Part shown: in pieces, positions 38,626 through 47,559 of the stretch
Numbering within the stretch: position 1 is the first letter of the stretch
How the letters are laid out: each line of letters begins with the position of its first letter
Source of the DNA: Georhizobium profundi
GTDB lineage: Bacteria; Pseudomonadota; Alphaproteobacteria; Rhizobiales; Rhizobiaceae
Direction of reading: 5' to 3'
Assembly (NCBI RefSeq): GCF_003952725.1
Contig: NZ_CP032509.1
Coordinates: forward strand, 4,255,001 to 4,319,000
Length of the DNA: 64,000 nucleotides
Notes under the pieces: model-generated
Databases searched by the model: none
Told to the model about the DNA's origin: nothing
What the model saw: only the letters and a program-made list of their open reading frames with translations
Program-made: the position numbers and the translations under genes

Positions 38626-39474
38626 TTAGGCGTCGTCCTTGTGGATCGACCGGTAGCGCAGGATCGCGGCATTCACTTCGGCTCCGAGAATGAAGATCGC
38701 CGCCACGATGTACAGGAAGAACAGCGCGATCACGATCGAGGCGAGGCCTGCATAGGTCGATACGTAAGTCGCGAAACGCTGCAGATAGGACGCAAAAAGG
38801 CTTGCGGCGACCAGCCAGCAGAAGATGGTGAGTCCGACACCCGGCAGGACCTCGGTCAGCTTGCGCCGGCCGGCGGGCAGCCAGAGATGCGAGATCGCAA
38901 GGCCGATGATGAGGACGGATACGGCCACCACGATGCGCCAATTGTCGATCATCGACGTCGTCGCATCCATCCAGGGCAGCCAGTCCCGCGCCAGCCGGAC
39001 GGCGAGCGGGGCAAGGACGAGCAGGAAGCTGATCGCCATGAAAACGAAGGATGCGATGAAGACGAAGCCGAGGCTTTGCGCGCGCGTCAGATACCAGGGT
39101 CGCCGATCGGCGACGCGATAGGCACGGTTCAGCGAGATGCGCAGCGCTTCAACGCCGTTCGACGCGAAGAACGCCGCCGCGAGAACACCGATTGTCAGAA
39201 GGTCGAAACGATCCTGCGTCAGCACATTCTCGACTTCTCGCGCGATCGGCTCGGCGACGGTCTGCGGCCAGGTGTCGAAGATGAGATGCACGGCCGTCTC
39301 GGAGAACGCATCGGCGCCGAGATAACTGGCCAGCGCCGTTCCGAAGATCATGAAGGGGAAGATCGCCATGATCGTCGAAAGCGCGACATGGCTCGCCATC
39401 GCCCAGCCATCTTCGTCGTTGAAGTGGTTGAAGGCGTCGAGCGCTATCCGGTAGGTCTTCTTGTAGACGCCCAT
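38626..39474 (-). CDS. YihY/BrkB family inner-membrane protein
   Basis: A 282-residue protein with six or so membrane helices. The family hallmark is FNHFNDEDGWAMASHVALS near the N-terminus and the terminal AAIFILGAEVNAAILRYR. Once misnamed ribonuclease BN; the true function is unknown, possibly transport. The start at 39474 (MGVYKKTYRIAL) is the first ATG that keeps the family N-terminus; the frame is open to 39519. Confidence 0.9.
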   Translation of the reverse strand: MGVYKKTYRIALDAFNHFNDEDGWAMASHVALSTIMAIFPFMIFGTALASYLGADAFSETAVHLIFDTWPQTVAEPIAREVENVLTQDRFDLLTIGVLAAAFFASNGVEALRISLNRAYRVADRRPWYLTRAQSLGFVFIASFVFMAISFLLVLAPLAVRLARDWLPWMDATTSMIDNWRIVVAVSVLIIGLAISHLWLPAGRRKLTEVLPGVGLTIFCWLVAASLFASYLQRFATYVSTYAGLASIVIALFFLYIVAAIFILGAEVNAAILRYRSIHKDDA

Positions 39475-39555
39475 TCTCGTAAAGTCGCACTTCAGCCCAG
39501 GCGGTTCGGCGATGCGCACCGTTCCGCGCCCATCTCATCAAGCGGTGCATCAAGC

Positions 39556-40392
39556 ATGACACAAATACGTTCCATTCTCTTAACCGGATGCTCATCCGGT
39601 ATCGGCGCCTATTGCGCACGGGCCTTGAAGGCCGAGGGCTGGCGCGTGCTGGCCACTGCGCGCACCAACGCCGACCTTGCCGCACTTGCAGCCGACGGGA
39701 TCGAGGCCTTTCAACTCGACTACCGCGACGCGACCTCGATCGCGACGCTTTTCGAGACCGTGATGGCTGCGACAGGTGGCACGCTCGACGCGGTCTTCAA
39801 CAATGGCGCCTACAGCCAGCCCGGCGCGGTGGAAGACTTGCCGGTCGAAGCGCTGCGCGAGCAGTTCGAGGCGAATGTCTTCGGCTGGCACGATCTCACG
39901 CGGCGCATCGTGCCGGTCATGCGCGCACAAGGACATGGCCGCATCGTACAGTGCTCGTCCATCCTCGGCCTCGTTCCGATGCCCTATCGCGGCGCGTACA
40001 ATGCCTCGAAACATGCGATCGAGGCGCTCAGCCTCACCATGCGCATGGAGTTGAAGGGCTCCGGCATCCATGTCAGCCTGATCGAGCCGGGCCCGATTGA
40101 ATCGAAGATCGCGATCAACGCACTTCGCTATGTGGAAAAATACATCGACATCGAGAACTCGGTTCATCGCGCAGCTTATGAAAAACAGCTCGCACGGCTG
40201 CGCCAGGGCGGGGTCAAGTCCAAGAACAAGCTCGGGCCGGACGCCGTGCATGCGGTTCTGACCCACGCGCTGAACTCGCCGAAACCACGGCCGCATTATC
40301 CGGTGACGCGTCCGGCCAAGCTCGGCATCGCGATGAAGCGCCTTTTGCCGGCAGGCTTCTTCTACGACATGCTCGCCCGGCAGGAGCCCTGA
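39556..40392 (+). CDS. Short-chain dehydrogenase/reductase
   Basis: A 278-residue classical SDR oxidoreductase. Cofactor motif TGCSSGIG at residues 10-17, NNGAYSQPG instead of the usual NNAG, and the catalytic Tyr-Lys in YRGAYNASKHAIEAL with the Ser in QCSSILG. Substrate unknown; the C-terminal extension (HYPVTRPAKLGIAMKRLLP) is seen in membrane-associated SDRs acting on lipids or steroids. The reading frame is open for 915 bases upstream, antisense to the BrkB gene, but the SDR fold starts exactly at 39556. Confidence 0.92.
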   Translation: MTQIRSILLTGCSSGIGAYCARALKAEGWRVLATARTNADLAALAADGIEAFQLDYRDATSIATLFETVMAATGGTLDAVFNNGAYSQPGAVEDLPVEALREQFEANVFGWHDLTRRIVPVMRAQGHGRIVQCSSILGLVPMPYRGAYNASKHAIEALSLTMRMELKGSGIHVSLIEPGPIESKIAINALRYVEKYIDIENSVHRAAYEKQLARLRQGGVKSKNKLGPDAVHAVLTHALNSPKPRPHYPVTRPAKLGIAMKRLLPAGFFYDMLARQEP

Positions 40393-40501
40393 CACGGCGT
40401 CATTGCGACACACTTTCCGTGAGCGGATGGAATGTGGCAAAGCAGGCGCAACGTCCTATGTGTGGTGTTCTCATACGCCACAGCGCAAGAAGTGACCTGA
40501 T

Positions 40502-40699
40502 ATGGAAAACATCACTTACGCCCTCGCCATCATCGTCATGGCCGCCGTCGCGGTCGTGCTCGTGCGCGGCTTGTTTCATATGATGCGGGGCGGCGACGGC
40601 GTCACGTCGAACAAGCTGATGCAGATGCGCATTCTCCTGCAGTTCATCGCGATCGTTCTCATCGTGGTGACGCTGTTGCTGACGAATGGCGGGCGCTGA
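40502..40699 (+). CDS. Twin transmembrane protein
   Basis: A 65-residue protein with two membrane helices (ALAIIVMAAVAVVLVRGLF and ILLQFIAIVLIVVTLLL) joined by a short loop with GGDGVTSNKLMQMR. Small proteins of this layout, HIG1-like, recur next to cobalamin adenosyltransferase in rhizobia. Function unknown; it precedes that gene by 27 bases and is probably co-transcribed. Confidence 0.85.
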   Translation: MENITYALAIIVMAAVAVVLVRGLFHMMRGGDGVTSNKLMQMRILLQFIAIVLIVVTLLLTNGGR

Positions 40700-40726
40700 T
40701 CGCGCGACCTGAATGCGGGGGGACGA

Positions 40727-41299
40727 ATGATGGTTCGACTGAACAAGATCTACACGCGTACCGGAGACGATGGCACCACTGGCCTCGTCAGTGGTGATCG
40801 CCGCGCAAAGGACGACGCCCGCATCGAGGCGTTCGGCACCGTCGACGAGGCCAATTGTACCATCGGCATGGCACGGCTCTACACATCAGGCAGCGAACTC
40901 GATGCGGTGCTCTCGCGCATCCAGAACGATTTCTTCGATCTCGGCGCCGATCTCGCCACGCCGCATACGGACGAGAAGCTGGAATACGAGCCGCTGCGCA
41001 TCGTCGCCGCCCAGGTCGATTGGCTGGAGACACAGATCGACCGGCTCAATGCCGATCTCGAACCGTTGAGATCCTTCGTGCTGCCGGCCGGCACGGCACT
41101 GGCCACCCACCTCCACCTCGCGCGGACGATTGCACGACGGGCAGAACGTGCGATGGTGACGCTTGCGGCCAACGAGACGATCAATCCCGACGCGCTGCGT
41201 TACATCAACCGCGTCTCGGACTTCCTGTTCGTCGCAGCCCGCCACGCCAACGCCAAGGGCGAAGGTGACGTCCTGTGGGTTCCGGGCAAGAACCGCTGA
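40727..41299 (+). CDS. Cob(I)yrinic acid a,c-diamide adenosyltransferase, PduO type
   Basis: A 190-residue enzyme that transfers adenosyl from ATP to cob(I)alamin. The ATP-binding start KIYTRTGDDGTTGL, the RRAERAMV motif and INRVSDFLFVAARHAN are typical. GGGGGGACGA stands before two consecutive ATG codons (40727 and 40730). No cobalamin riboswitch is visible upstream. Adenosylcobalamin may serve methylmalonyl-CoA mutase or ribonucleotide reductase elsewhere in the genome. Confidence 0.94.
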   Translation: MMVRLNKIYTRTGDDGTTGLVSGDRRAKDDARIEAFGTVDEANCTIGMARLYTSGSELDAVLSRIQNDFFDLGADLATPHTDEKLEYEPLRIVAAQVDWLETQIDRLNADLEPLRSFVLPAGTALATHLHLARTIARRAERAMVTLAANETINPDALRYINRVSDFLFVAARHANAKGEGDVLWVPGKNR

Positions 41300-41327
41300 C
41301 GCCATCAACCGGCCATCGGGGGTGGCG

Positions 41328-42068
41328 ATGTTCGTTCCGATCCACGACGCCAACGATCTTCGTCACATCCGACTTCAGGTGGTCACGCTCGGGCTGATCG
41401 CCGCCAACGTCCTCATCTATTTCACGACGGCGCTGGACGGCCTCGACAGCGAGGCGGTGCTCGCGACGGTCTACGGTCTCGGCTACATTCCAGCGGTCGC
41501 CAACGGCCACCTCGATCTCGCGCCGGCGCTGACGATCGTGCCCGACGCGGCAACCTACATCACCTACGCCTTTCTACATGGCGGCCTCCTGCACCTTGCA
41601 GGCAACATGGCCTTTCTCTGGGTATTCGGCGACAATGTCGAGGATGCGATGGGGCATGTGCGCTTCCTCCTCTTCTACCTGCTCTGCGCCGCGGCCGCCG
41701 CGATGGCTCACGGACTTCTCTATCCGTTTTCCGAAGTGCCGTTGATCGGGGCCTCAGGCGCGGCCTCGGGCGTGGTTGCGGCCTATCTCCTGCTTCATCC
41801 GCGCGTTCGCCTGTGGGTGCTCGTCTTCGGCCGCATTCCCGTTCCCGTGCCCGCCTATCTCGCGTTGATCGCCTGGATCGCCTACCAGTTCGGCATGCTC
41901 GTCATCGATCTCGGCGGCGAAGTGTCCTGGGCGGCGCATGCGGGCGGCATCGTTGCTGGGCTGGTGCTGCTGCCCTTGATGAAGCGCCGCGACGTGCCGC
42001 TTTTCGACCGCCGGATCGTGCGCCCGCGGGCCGTGACGGTCGTGCCCGCCATCCGTCGCGATATTTGA
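41328..42068 (+). CDS. Rhomboid family intramembrane serine protease
   Basis: A 246-residue six-helix protease. The catalytic Ser lies in IGASGAASGVVAAY (GxSG) and the catalytic His in WAAHAGGIVAGL; the first loop FLHGGLLHLAGNMAFLW carries the conserved HxxxN-type residues. It starts at 41328, 28 bases after the adenosyltransferase stop; a longer frame from 41163 overlaps that gene and is a shadow. Substrates unknown. Confidence 0.93.
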   Translation: MFVPIHDANDLRHIRLQVVTLGLIAANVLIYFTTALDGLDSEAVLATVYGLGYIPAVANGHLDLAPALTIVPDAATYITYAFLHGGLLHLAGNMAFLWVFGDNVEDAMGHVRFLLFYLLCAAAAAMAHGLLYPFSEVPLIGASGAASGVVAAYLLLHPRVRLWVLVFGRIPVPVPAYLALIAWIAYQFGMLVIDLGGEVSWAAHAGGIVAGLVLLPLMKRRDVPLFDRRIVRPRAVTVVPAIRRDI

Positions 42069-42069
42069 C

Positions 42070-42087
42070 TTTTACGTAAGCGTAAGT
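42070..42087 (+). promoter_or_regulatory. Palindrome upstream of etfB, MerR/LiuR-like operator candidate
   Basis: The sequence TTTACGTAAGCGTAAGT begins two bases after the rhomboid stop and contains the inverted repeat TTACG-N4-CGTAA (72-76 with 81-85). It resembles the known TTTACGTAAACGTAAA-type site of the MerR-family regulator LiuR, which controls branched-chain amino-acid and fatty-acid oxidation genes in proteobacteria. It is 150 bases upstream of etfB. The regulator gene is not in the window. Confidence 0.5.
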
Positions 42088-42238
42088 TACCTCTCGACCG
42101 ATGTCGAGCGGTCCTGGACGCGATTGAATTCCGCGGGGAATGGCGTATGCATGTCGCGAATTGGCCGCCTTGCCGGCTTCCCGGTGAGGCAAACCAACCC
42201 CGTCCGCGTCCAAGTCCGCGTTCTAGAAAGGGAAGAGA

Positions 42239-42988
42239 ATGAAGATCCTCGTGCCGGTAAAAAGGGTGGTCGACTACAACGTGAAAATCCGCGTCAAGGC
42301 GGACGGTTCGGGCGTCGAACTGAACAACGTGAAGATGTCGATGAACCCGTTCGATGAGATCGCCGTCGAAGAGGCGCTGCGACTCAAGGAAGCTGGCAAG
42401 GCCGAGGAAGTGGTCGTCGTTTCCGTCGGGCCGGCAAAGGCCGAGGAAACGCTGCGCACCGGGCTTGCAATGGGTGCCGACCGTGCGCTCCTGATCCAGA
42501 CCGACGACGTGGTCGAGCCGCTGGCCGTTGCCAAGCTGCTCAAGGCCGTCGTGGCGGAAGAAAATCCCGATCTGGTCATTCTCGGCAAGCAGGCGATCGA
42601 TGACGACTCGAACCAGACCGGCCAGATGCTTTCGGCTCTGCTCGGCTGGGGCCAGGGCACCTTTGCCTCCAAGGTCGAACTCGGCGATGGCAAGGTCAAT
42701 GTGACCCGCGAAGTCGATGGCGGCCTGCAGACGATCGAGCTGAAGCTGCCAGCCGTCGTAACGACGGATCTGCGCCTCAACGAACCGCGCTATGCATCGC
42801 TTCCGAACATAATGAAGGCCAAGAAGAAGCCGCTCGACAAGAAGACGCCGGCCGATTTCGGCGTCGATACCGCGCCGCGTCTCAAGGTCCTGAAGACCGA
42901 GGAACCCGCTGGCCGTTCGGCAGGGGTCAAGGTCGGCTCCGTTGAGGAACTGGTGCAGAAGCTCAAGAACGAAGCCAGCGTGCTTTGA
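42239..42988 (+). CDS. etfB: Electron transfer flavoprotein, beta subunit
   Basis: A 249-residue subunit of the soluble flavoprotein that takes electrons from acyl-CoA dehydrogenases and passes them to ETF:quinone oxidoreductase. Motifs: [19 protein letters not shown] at the start, [16 protein letters not shown], and the AMP-binding region [26 protein letters not shown] precedes the ATG. It heads an operon with etfA and hbdA. Confidence 0.97.
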   Translation: MKILVPVKRVVDYNVKIRVKADGSGVELNNVKMSMNPFDEIAVEEALRLKEAGKAEEVVVVSVGPAKAEETLRTGLAMGADRALLIQTDDVVEPLAVAKLLKAVVAEENPDLVILGKQAIDDDSNQTGQMLSALLGWGQGTFASKVELGDGKVNVTREVDGGLQTIELKLPAVVTTDLRLNEPRYASLPNIMKAKKKPLDKKTPADFGVDTAPRLKVLKTEEPAGRSAGVKVGSVEELVQKLKNEASVL

Positions 42989-43072
42989 TGTGATTTTCAG
43001 CGTTGGCCCGAGGCTCGGTCGAGAGACCGCAACGCCTTGAGCCCGCCAACGCGCTCAAGGGAGAAACGACAG

Positions 43073-44002
43073 ATGACCATTCTTCTCGTCGCTGAACACG
43101 ACAATGCAACGCTTTCCGACCAGACGGCGAAGGCGCTTTCGGCTGCCTCCAAGATCGGTGGAGAGGTCCACGTCCTCGTCGCCGGCAAGGGCGCGCAGGC
43201 CGCCGCCGACGCAGCTGCCAAACTTGAGGGCGTCACCAAGGTTCTGCTGGCCGATGCCGACAGCCTGGAACACCGCCTTGCCGAGCCGACCGCTGCGCTG
43301 ATCGCGAAGCTTGCAGCCGACTACGACACGGTGATCGCGCCCGCGACCACCATGGGCAAGAACGTGCTGCCGCGCGTCGCCGCGCTGCTCGACGTCATGC
43401 AGCTGTCCGACATCATCGAAGTCATCGACGCGACGACCTTCAAACGCCCGATCTATGCCGGCAACGCGCTGCAGACCGTGCAGACCAGCGACGCCAAGAA
43501 GGTGATCACCGTGCGCACGGCCTCCTTCCAGGTGGCTGGCGAGGGTGGTTCGGCGAGCGTCGAGACCATCGACGCCGGTGAAAATCCGGGTGTGTCGTCC
43601 TTCGTCGGTGAGGCGATTGCCGAAACCGATCGTCCCGAACTCACCTCCGCGCGGATCATCGTGTCCGGCGGCCGTGCGCTCGGCTCCAAGGAAAAGTTCG
43701 AGGAAGTGGTGCTGCCGCTTGCCGACAAGCTCGGTGCAGCCGTCGGCGCTTCGCGCGCTGCCGTCGACGCCGGCTATGCGCCGAACGACTGGCAGGTCGG
43801 CCAGACCGGCAAGGTCGTCGCCCCCGATCTCTACATCGCCTGCGGCATCTCCGGCGCGATCCAGCACCTTGCCGGCATGAAGGATTCCAAGGTGATCGTC
43901 GCGATTAACAAGGACGAGGAAGCACCGATCTTCCAGGTCGCCGATTACGGCCTGGTTGCGGATCTCTTCACCGCGCTTCCGGAACTCGAAAAAGCGCTTT
44001 GA
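43073..44002 (+). CDS. etfA: Electron transfer flavoprotein, alpha subunit
   Basis: A 309-residue FAD-binding subunit. The C-terminal FAD domain shows [32 protein letters not shown] and [10 protein letters not shown]. The start at 43073 ([11 protein letters not shown]) has GGAGAAACGACAG upstream; a frame from 43037 adds twelve unconserved residues. It follows etfB by 84 bases. Confidence 0.97.
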   Translation: MTILLVAEHDNATLSDQTAKALSAASKIGGEVHVLVAGKGAQAAADAAAKLEGVTKVLLADADSLEHRLAEPTAALIAKLAADYDTVIAPATTMGKNVLPRVAALLDVMQLSDIIEVIDATTFKRPIYAGNALQTVQTSDAKKVITVRTASFQVAGEGGSASVETIDAGENPGVSSFVGEAIAETDRPELTSARIIVSGGRALGSKEKFEEVVLPLADKLGAAVGASRAAVDAGYAPNDWQVGQTGKVVAPDLYIACGISGAIQHLAGMKDSKVIVAINKDEEAPIFQVADYGLVADLFTALPELEKAL

Positions 44003-44030
44003 TCGCACGCCGATTTGCACATTAGAGCGC

Positions 44031-44060
44031 TGGCCGGGGTGGACGCATGCCACCCGGCCA
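44031..44060 (+). other. GC-rich hairpin between etfA and hbdA
   Basis: TGGCCGGGGTGG and CCACCCGGCCA pair with one bulged G around a 7-base loop. No T-run follows, so it is more likely an internal RNA structure that sets relative expression than a full terminator. Confidence 0.5.
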
Positions 44061-44107
44061 CGCTAGTTTCCCTCACTCTTTCAGGACATGGCGGAAACAG
44101 AGGGTCA

Positions 44108-44989
44108 ATGACCAGCACAATTCGTAGCGTGGGCGTGGTGGGCGCGGGACAGATGGGCTGCGGCATCGCCCAGGTCTGTGCTCTTGCCGGGTATGACGTC
44201 CGTCTTCACGATGTGACGACCGAGCGCATCGAAGCGGGACTTGCGACGATCAACGGCAACCTCGCGCGCCAGGTCTCTTCGGCAAAGTTGCCGGAAGAAG
44301 AGCGCAGCAAGGCGCTGTCGCTAATCAAGGCCGCTCCGACCATGGACGATCTGGCCTCGATGGATCTCGTCATCGAGGCCGCGACGGAAGACGAAACCGT
44401 CAAGCGCAAGATCTACCAGCAGCTCTGCCCTGCTCTCAATCCCGAGGCGATCCTCGCCACCAACACCTCGTCACTCTCCATCACACGGCTCGCCTCGGCC
44501 ACCGACAGACCCGAACGCTTCATCGGCATTCACTTCATGAACCCGGTCCCGGTGATGAAGCTGGTGGAGCTGGTGCGCGGCATCGCGACGGAAGACGAGA
44601 CGTTCCAGTCCGCCAACAAATTCGTCGCCTCGCTCGACAAGACGATCACGGTTGCGGAGGACTTTCCGGCCTTCATCGTCAACCGCATCCTACTGCCGAT
44701 GATCAACGAGGCGATCTACACGCTCTATGAGGGCGTCGGCACCGTGGAAGCAATCGACACCGCGATGAAACTGGGCGCCAACCACCCGATGGGCCCGCTC
44801 CAACTCGCCGACTTCATCGGCCTCGACACCTGCCTGTCGATCATGCAGGTCCTCTATGACGGCCTCGCCGACAGCAAATACCGCCCCTGCCCGCTCCTCG
44901 TAAAATACGTCGAAGCCGGCTGGCTCGGCCGCAAATCCGGCCGCGGATTCTATGATTATCGCGGCGAAGTGCCCGTTCCGACGCGGTAG
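44108..44989 (+). CDS. hbdA: 3-hydroxybutyryl-CoA dehydrogenase
   Basis: A 293-residue NAD(P)-dependent enzyme interconverting 3-hydroxyacyl-CoA and 3-ketoacyl-CoA. Rossmann motif VGAGQMGCGIAQVC, catalytic His in IHFMNPVPVMKLVE and the terminal GRKSGRGFYDY. Length fits the single-domain HBD family, not the fused FadB. GAGGGTCA precedes ATG 44108. Location behind etfBA fits fatty-acid or butanoate oxidation. Confidence 0.95.
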   Translation: MTSTIRSVGVVGAGQMGCGIAQVCALAGYDVRLHDVTTERIEAGLATINGNLARQVSSAKLPEEERSKALSLIKAAPTMDDLASMDLVIEAATEDETVKRKIYQQLCPALNPEAILATNTSSLSITRLASATDRPERFIGIHFMNPVPVMKLVELVRGIATEDETFQSANKFVASLDKTITVAEDFPAFIVNRILLPMINEAIYTLYEGVGTVEAIDTAMKLGANHPMGPLQLADFIGLDTCLSIMQVLYDGLADSKYRPCPLLVKYVEAGWLGRKSGRGFYDYRGEVPVPTR

Positions 44990-45010
44990 GACGCCGGCCC
45001 CAATGCCCGC

Positions 45011-45697
45011 CTAGATCGCCTTCGCCGTCTCCACCAGCTTGATGGCGTCTTCGCTGGCCCAGGCGGCGGGGCCGTTCATGGCGGCGAGGAGGCAGGAGTT
45101 TTCGTCGATGAGGAGCGTCACGGGAAGGCCGAAGGCGAGGCCTTGGGCCTTGAGGTCGTTGAAGATGCCCATGGACGCATCGCGGTAGAGCGCGAGGTTG
45201 TCGACGCCGATTTCTTGCAGGAAAGCACGCGGCTTCTCTTCGTCGCCCAAGTCGATGTTGACCGTCACGACCTCGAACGTGTCGTCGCCCATCGTCTCCT
45301 GCAGCTCGGCGAGATCCGGCATCTCTTCCCGGCAGGGGGCGCACCAAGTGGCCCAGAGATTGACGAGCAGCGTCTTGCCGCCGAAATCGCCGAGCGTCAT
45401 CGGCGCGCCGTCGGGGCCGTTGAAGCCGAGCGAGGCAAGCGAGACGGGCGTCTCTGTCGGAGCCATCGCGGCAACCGCTCCGGTGGCGACAGGGGTCAGC
45501 GCCGCAACCCGGTCGTCGGTTGCCGCGCAGCTTGCCGCCTCGGTGGTGCCTTGAAGCGAAACGGCCGCCACTTCGTTCATCGGCGGCGTGCGGTCATTGC
45601 CAGAAGGACTGCCCTTCACGTATACCGCCCCGGCACCAGCCAGGACACCAAGAACGACGGCGGCGATTGCCAGTTTCGCGGTGGACAGGCTCTGCAT
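45011..45697 (-). CDS. tlpA: TlpA-type thiol:disulfide oxidoreductase
   Basis: A 228-residue membrane-anchored thioredoxin-like protein facing the periplasm. One N-terminal anchor ([20 protein letters not shown]), an Ala/Thr-rich linker, and a thioredoxin domain with the redox pair WCAPC ([18 protein letters not shown]). TlpA reduces copper-site or cytochrome assembly factors in rhizobia. It is divergent from argH across 37 bases, so their promoters overlap. ATG 45697 is preferred over a TTG six codons upstream. Confidence 0.92.
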   Translation of the reverse strand: MQSLSTAKLAIAAVVLGVLAGAGAVYVKGSPSGNDRTPPMNEVAAVSLQGTTEAASCAATDDRVAALTPVATGAVAAMAPTETPVSLASLGFNGPDGAPMTLGDFGGKTLLVNLWATWCAPCREEMPDLAELQETMGDDTFEVVTVNIDLGDEEKPRAFLQEIGVDNLALYRDASMGIFNDLKAQGLAFGLPVTLLIDENSCLLAAMNGPAAWASEDAIKLVETAKAI

Positions 45698-45734
45698 TCT
45701 CGCGATCCCTCTCAATCAGACCGTTGGGCTCAAC

Positions 45735-47138
45735 ATGTCGGACAACACTGCCGAAGGCAAATCGTCGAACCAGATGTGGGGTGGGCGTTTCGCGTCCGGT
45801 CCTGCTGCGATCATGGAAGAAATCAATGCTTCCATCGACTTCGACCGCAAGCTGTACCGTCAGGATATCGCCGGCTCCCTCGCCCATGCGGCGATGCTCT
45901 CAGATAAGGGCATTATTTCGTCTGAGGATCGCGACAAGATCGCGCAGGGCCTGAAAACGATCCTCGGCGAGATCGAGCAGGGGCAGTTCCAGTTCTCCCG
46001 CCGGCTGGAAGATATTCACATGAACATCGAGGCGCGGCTCGCCGATCTCATCGGTCCTGCAGCGGGCCGCCTGCACACAGCCCGGTCGCGCAACGACCAG
46101 GTGGCGCTGGATTTCCGGCTGTGGGTGAAGGAAGAACTGCAGCGCACGGACACGGCATTGACCGGCCTGATCGAGGCATTTCTCGAGCGCGCCGGTGAGC
46201 ACGCCGAAACCGTGATGCCGGGCTTCACGCATCTCCAATCGGCCCAGCCCGTGACATTCGGTCACCATCTCATGGCCTATGTGGAAATGTTCGGCCGCGA
46301 CCGTTCAAGGGTCCGCGATGCGATCGAACGGCTCGACGAATCGCCGCTCGGTGCCGCGGCACTTGCCGGCACGGGCTATCCGATCGATCGCCATCAGACC
46401 GCCGCTGCGCTGAATTTCCGCGAGCCGACCCGCAATTCCATCGACACGGTGTCGGATCGTGACTTCGCGCTGGAGTTCCTGGCGACGGCTTCGATCGCGG
46501 CCACGCATCTGTCGCGGCTTGCCGAGGAGATCGTCATCTGGTCGACGCCGCAGTTCCATTTCGTGACGCTGTCGGATGCCTTTTCCACCGGCTCGTCGAT
46601 CATGCCGCAGAAGAAGAACCCGGATGCGGCCGAACTGGTGCGGGCAAAGACCGGCCGTATCAATGGCTCGCTGATCGCGCTGCTGACGGTGATGAAGGGT
46701 CTCCCGCTCGCCTATTCCAAGGACATGCAGGAAGACAAGGAGCAGGTGTTCGACGCCGCCGAAAGCCTGGAGCTCAGCATCGCCGCCATGACGGGCATGA
46801 TCCGCGACCTCAAGGTCAACGCGCAATCGATGCGGGCGGCTGCCGGCTCGGGCCATTCCACCGCCACTGATCTTGCCGACTGGCTGGTGCGCGAAGCCGG
46901 CCTGCCCTTCCGCGAAGCACACCATGTCACGGGACGCGCAGTCGCGCTTGCGGACGAGAAGGGCTGCACGCTTTCGGATCTGCCTCTCGACGCGCTGCAG
47001 GCGATTCATGCGTCTATCACCGACGATGTCTTCAATGTGCTCTCGGTCGAAGCCTCGGTCGCCAGCCGCAAATCGTTTGGCGGAACGGCGCCCGATCAGG
47101 TGCGCAGCCAGATCGCCTGGTGGCGGGAACGGCTCTAG
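45735..47138 (+). CDS. argH: Argininosuccinate lyase
   Basis: A 467-residue enzyme for the last step of arginine synthesis, splitting argininosuccinate into arginine and fumarate. The superfamily signature [12 protein letters not shown] is intact, as is the TARSRNDQV loop ([13 protein letters not shown]) with its conserved residues. The start at 45735 ([19 protein letters not shown]) is the family start; the frame is open 147 bases further but that is inside the divergent tlpA gene. The stop codon lies in a repeat (47134-47184). Confidence 0.97.
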   Translation: MSDNTAEGKSSNQMWGGRFASGPAAIMEEINASIDFDRKLYRQDIAGSLAHAAMLSDKGIISSEDRDKIAQGLKTILGEIEQGQFQFSRRLEDIHMNIEARLADLIGPAAGRLHTARSRNDQVALDFRLWVKEELQRTDTALTGLIEAFLERAGEHAETVMPGFTHLQSAQPVTFGHHLMAYVEMFGRDRSRVRDAIERLDESPLGAAALAGTGYPIDRHQTAAALNFREPTRNSIDTVSDRDFALEFLATASIAATHLSRLAEEIVIWSTPQFHFVTLSDAFSTGSSIMPQKKNPDAAELVRAKTGRINGSLIALLTVMKGLPLAYSKDMQEDKEQVFDAAESLELSIAAMTGMIRDLKVNAQSMRAAAGSGHSTATDLADWLVREAGLPFREAHHVTGRAVALADEKGCTLSDLPLDALQAIHASITDDVFNVLSVEASVASRKSFGGTAPDQVRSQIAWWRERL

Positions 47139-47184
47139 CACGTTGCCAGCTGAAGTGGATGCCGGTTCATCGTTCGGGAACGCG
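47134..47184 (+). repeat. Palindromic intergenic repeat, copy 2
   Basis: CTAGCACGTT, then TGAAGTGGATGCCGGTTCA, then CGGGAACGCGA: a diverged copy of the element at 37259-37301, here in the plus direction. It includes the TAG stop of argH. The outer arms pair less well than in copy 1. Confidence 0.7.
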
Positions 47185-47278
47185 ACATCCCAACACACAA
47201 AGGCGTGCGTTCTGCTCGCATTGCACATGACGCACGCCATCGGCTAAAAGACGCGGCATCATCCGGAGACAAGAGACG

Positions 47279-47548
47279 ATGACCGGCCAGAAAACGACCG
47301 CCAACGCGACAGCGCGCCTTCTCATCATCACGGTGGCGGCAGGCCTTGCGCTGACAGCCTGCGGTCGCAAGGCGCCGCTTGACCGGCCGGCGCTTTCCGG
47401 CGCGCCGCAGGCGCAGGCAGAGGTTCAGCAGCCCGATACGGATGCCAATCGCCTGTCGGGCGTGATCGGCGGCTCGCGCAACAGCTCGGCTGACGTTCCA
47501 CCCGCCGAACCCAACCGCCGCTTCTTCCTCGATCCGCTGCTCGATTAA
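47279..47548 (+). CDS. lptM: LptM-like small lipoprotein
   Basis: An 89-residue lipoprotein. The signal peptide ends in the lipobox LTAC, then GRKAPLD, the hallmark of the LptM (YifL) family that helps mature the LPS translocon LptDE in E. coli. The mature part is Pro/Ala/Gln-rich and ends RRFFLDPLLD, a tail common in rhizobial members. GGAGACAAGAGACG precedes the ATG. It is followed by lysA after eleven bases. Confidence 0.88.
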   Translation: MTGQKTTANATARLLIITVAAGLALTACGRKAPLDRPALSGAPQAQAEVQQPDTDANRLSGVIGGSRNSSADVPPAEPNRRFFLDPLLD

Positions 47549-47559
47549 GGCCAAGCCTC

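Noticed and set aside
38641-39555. Upstream extension of the SDR frame by 305 codons, which would make a fusion protein
   Set aside because: The extension is antisense to the BrkB-family gene, and the SDR fold begins exactly at 39556; not a real fusion.
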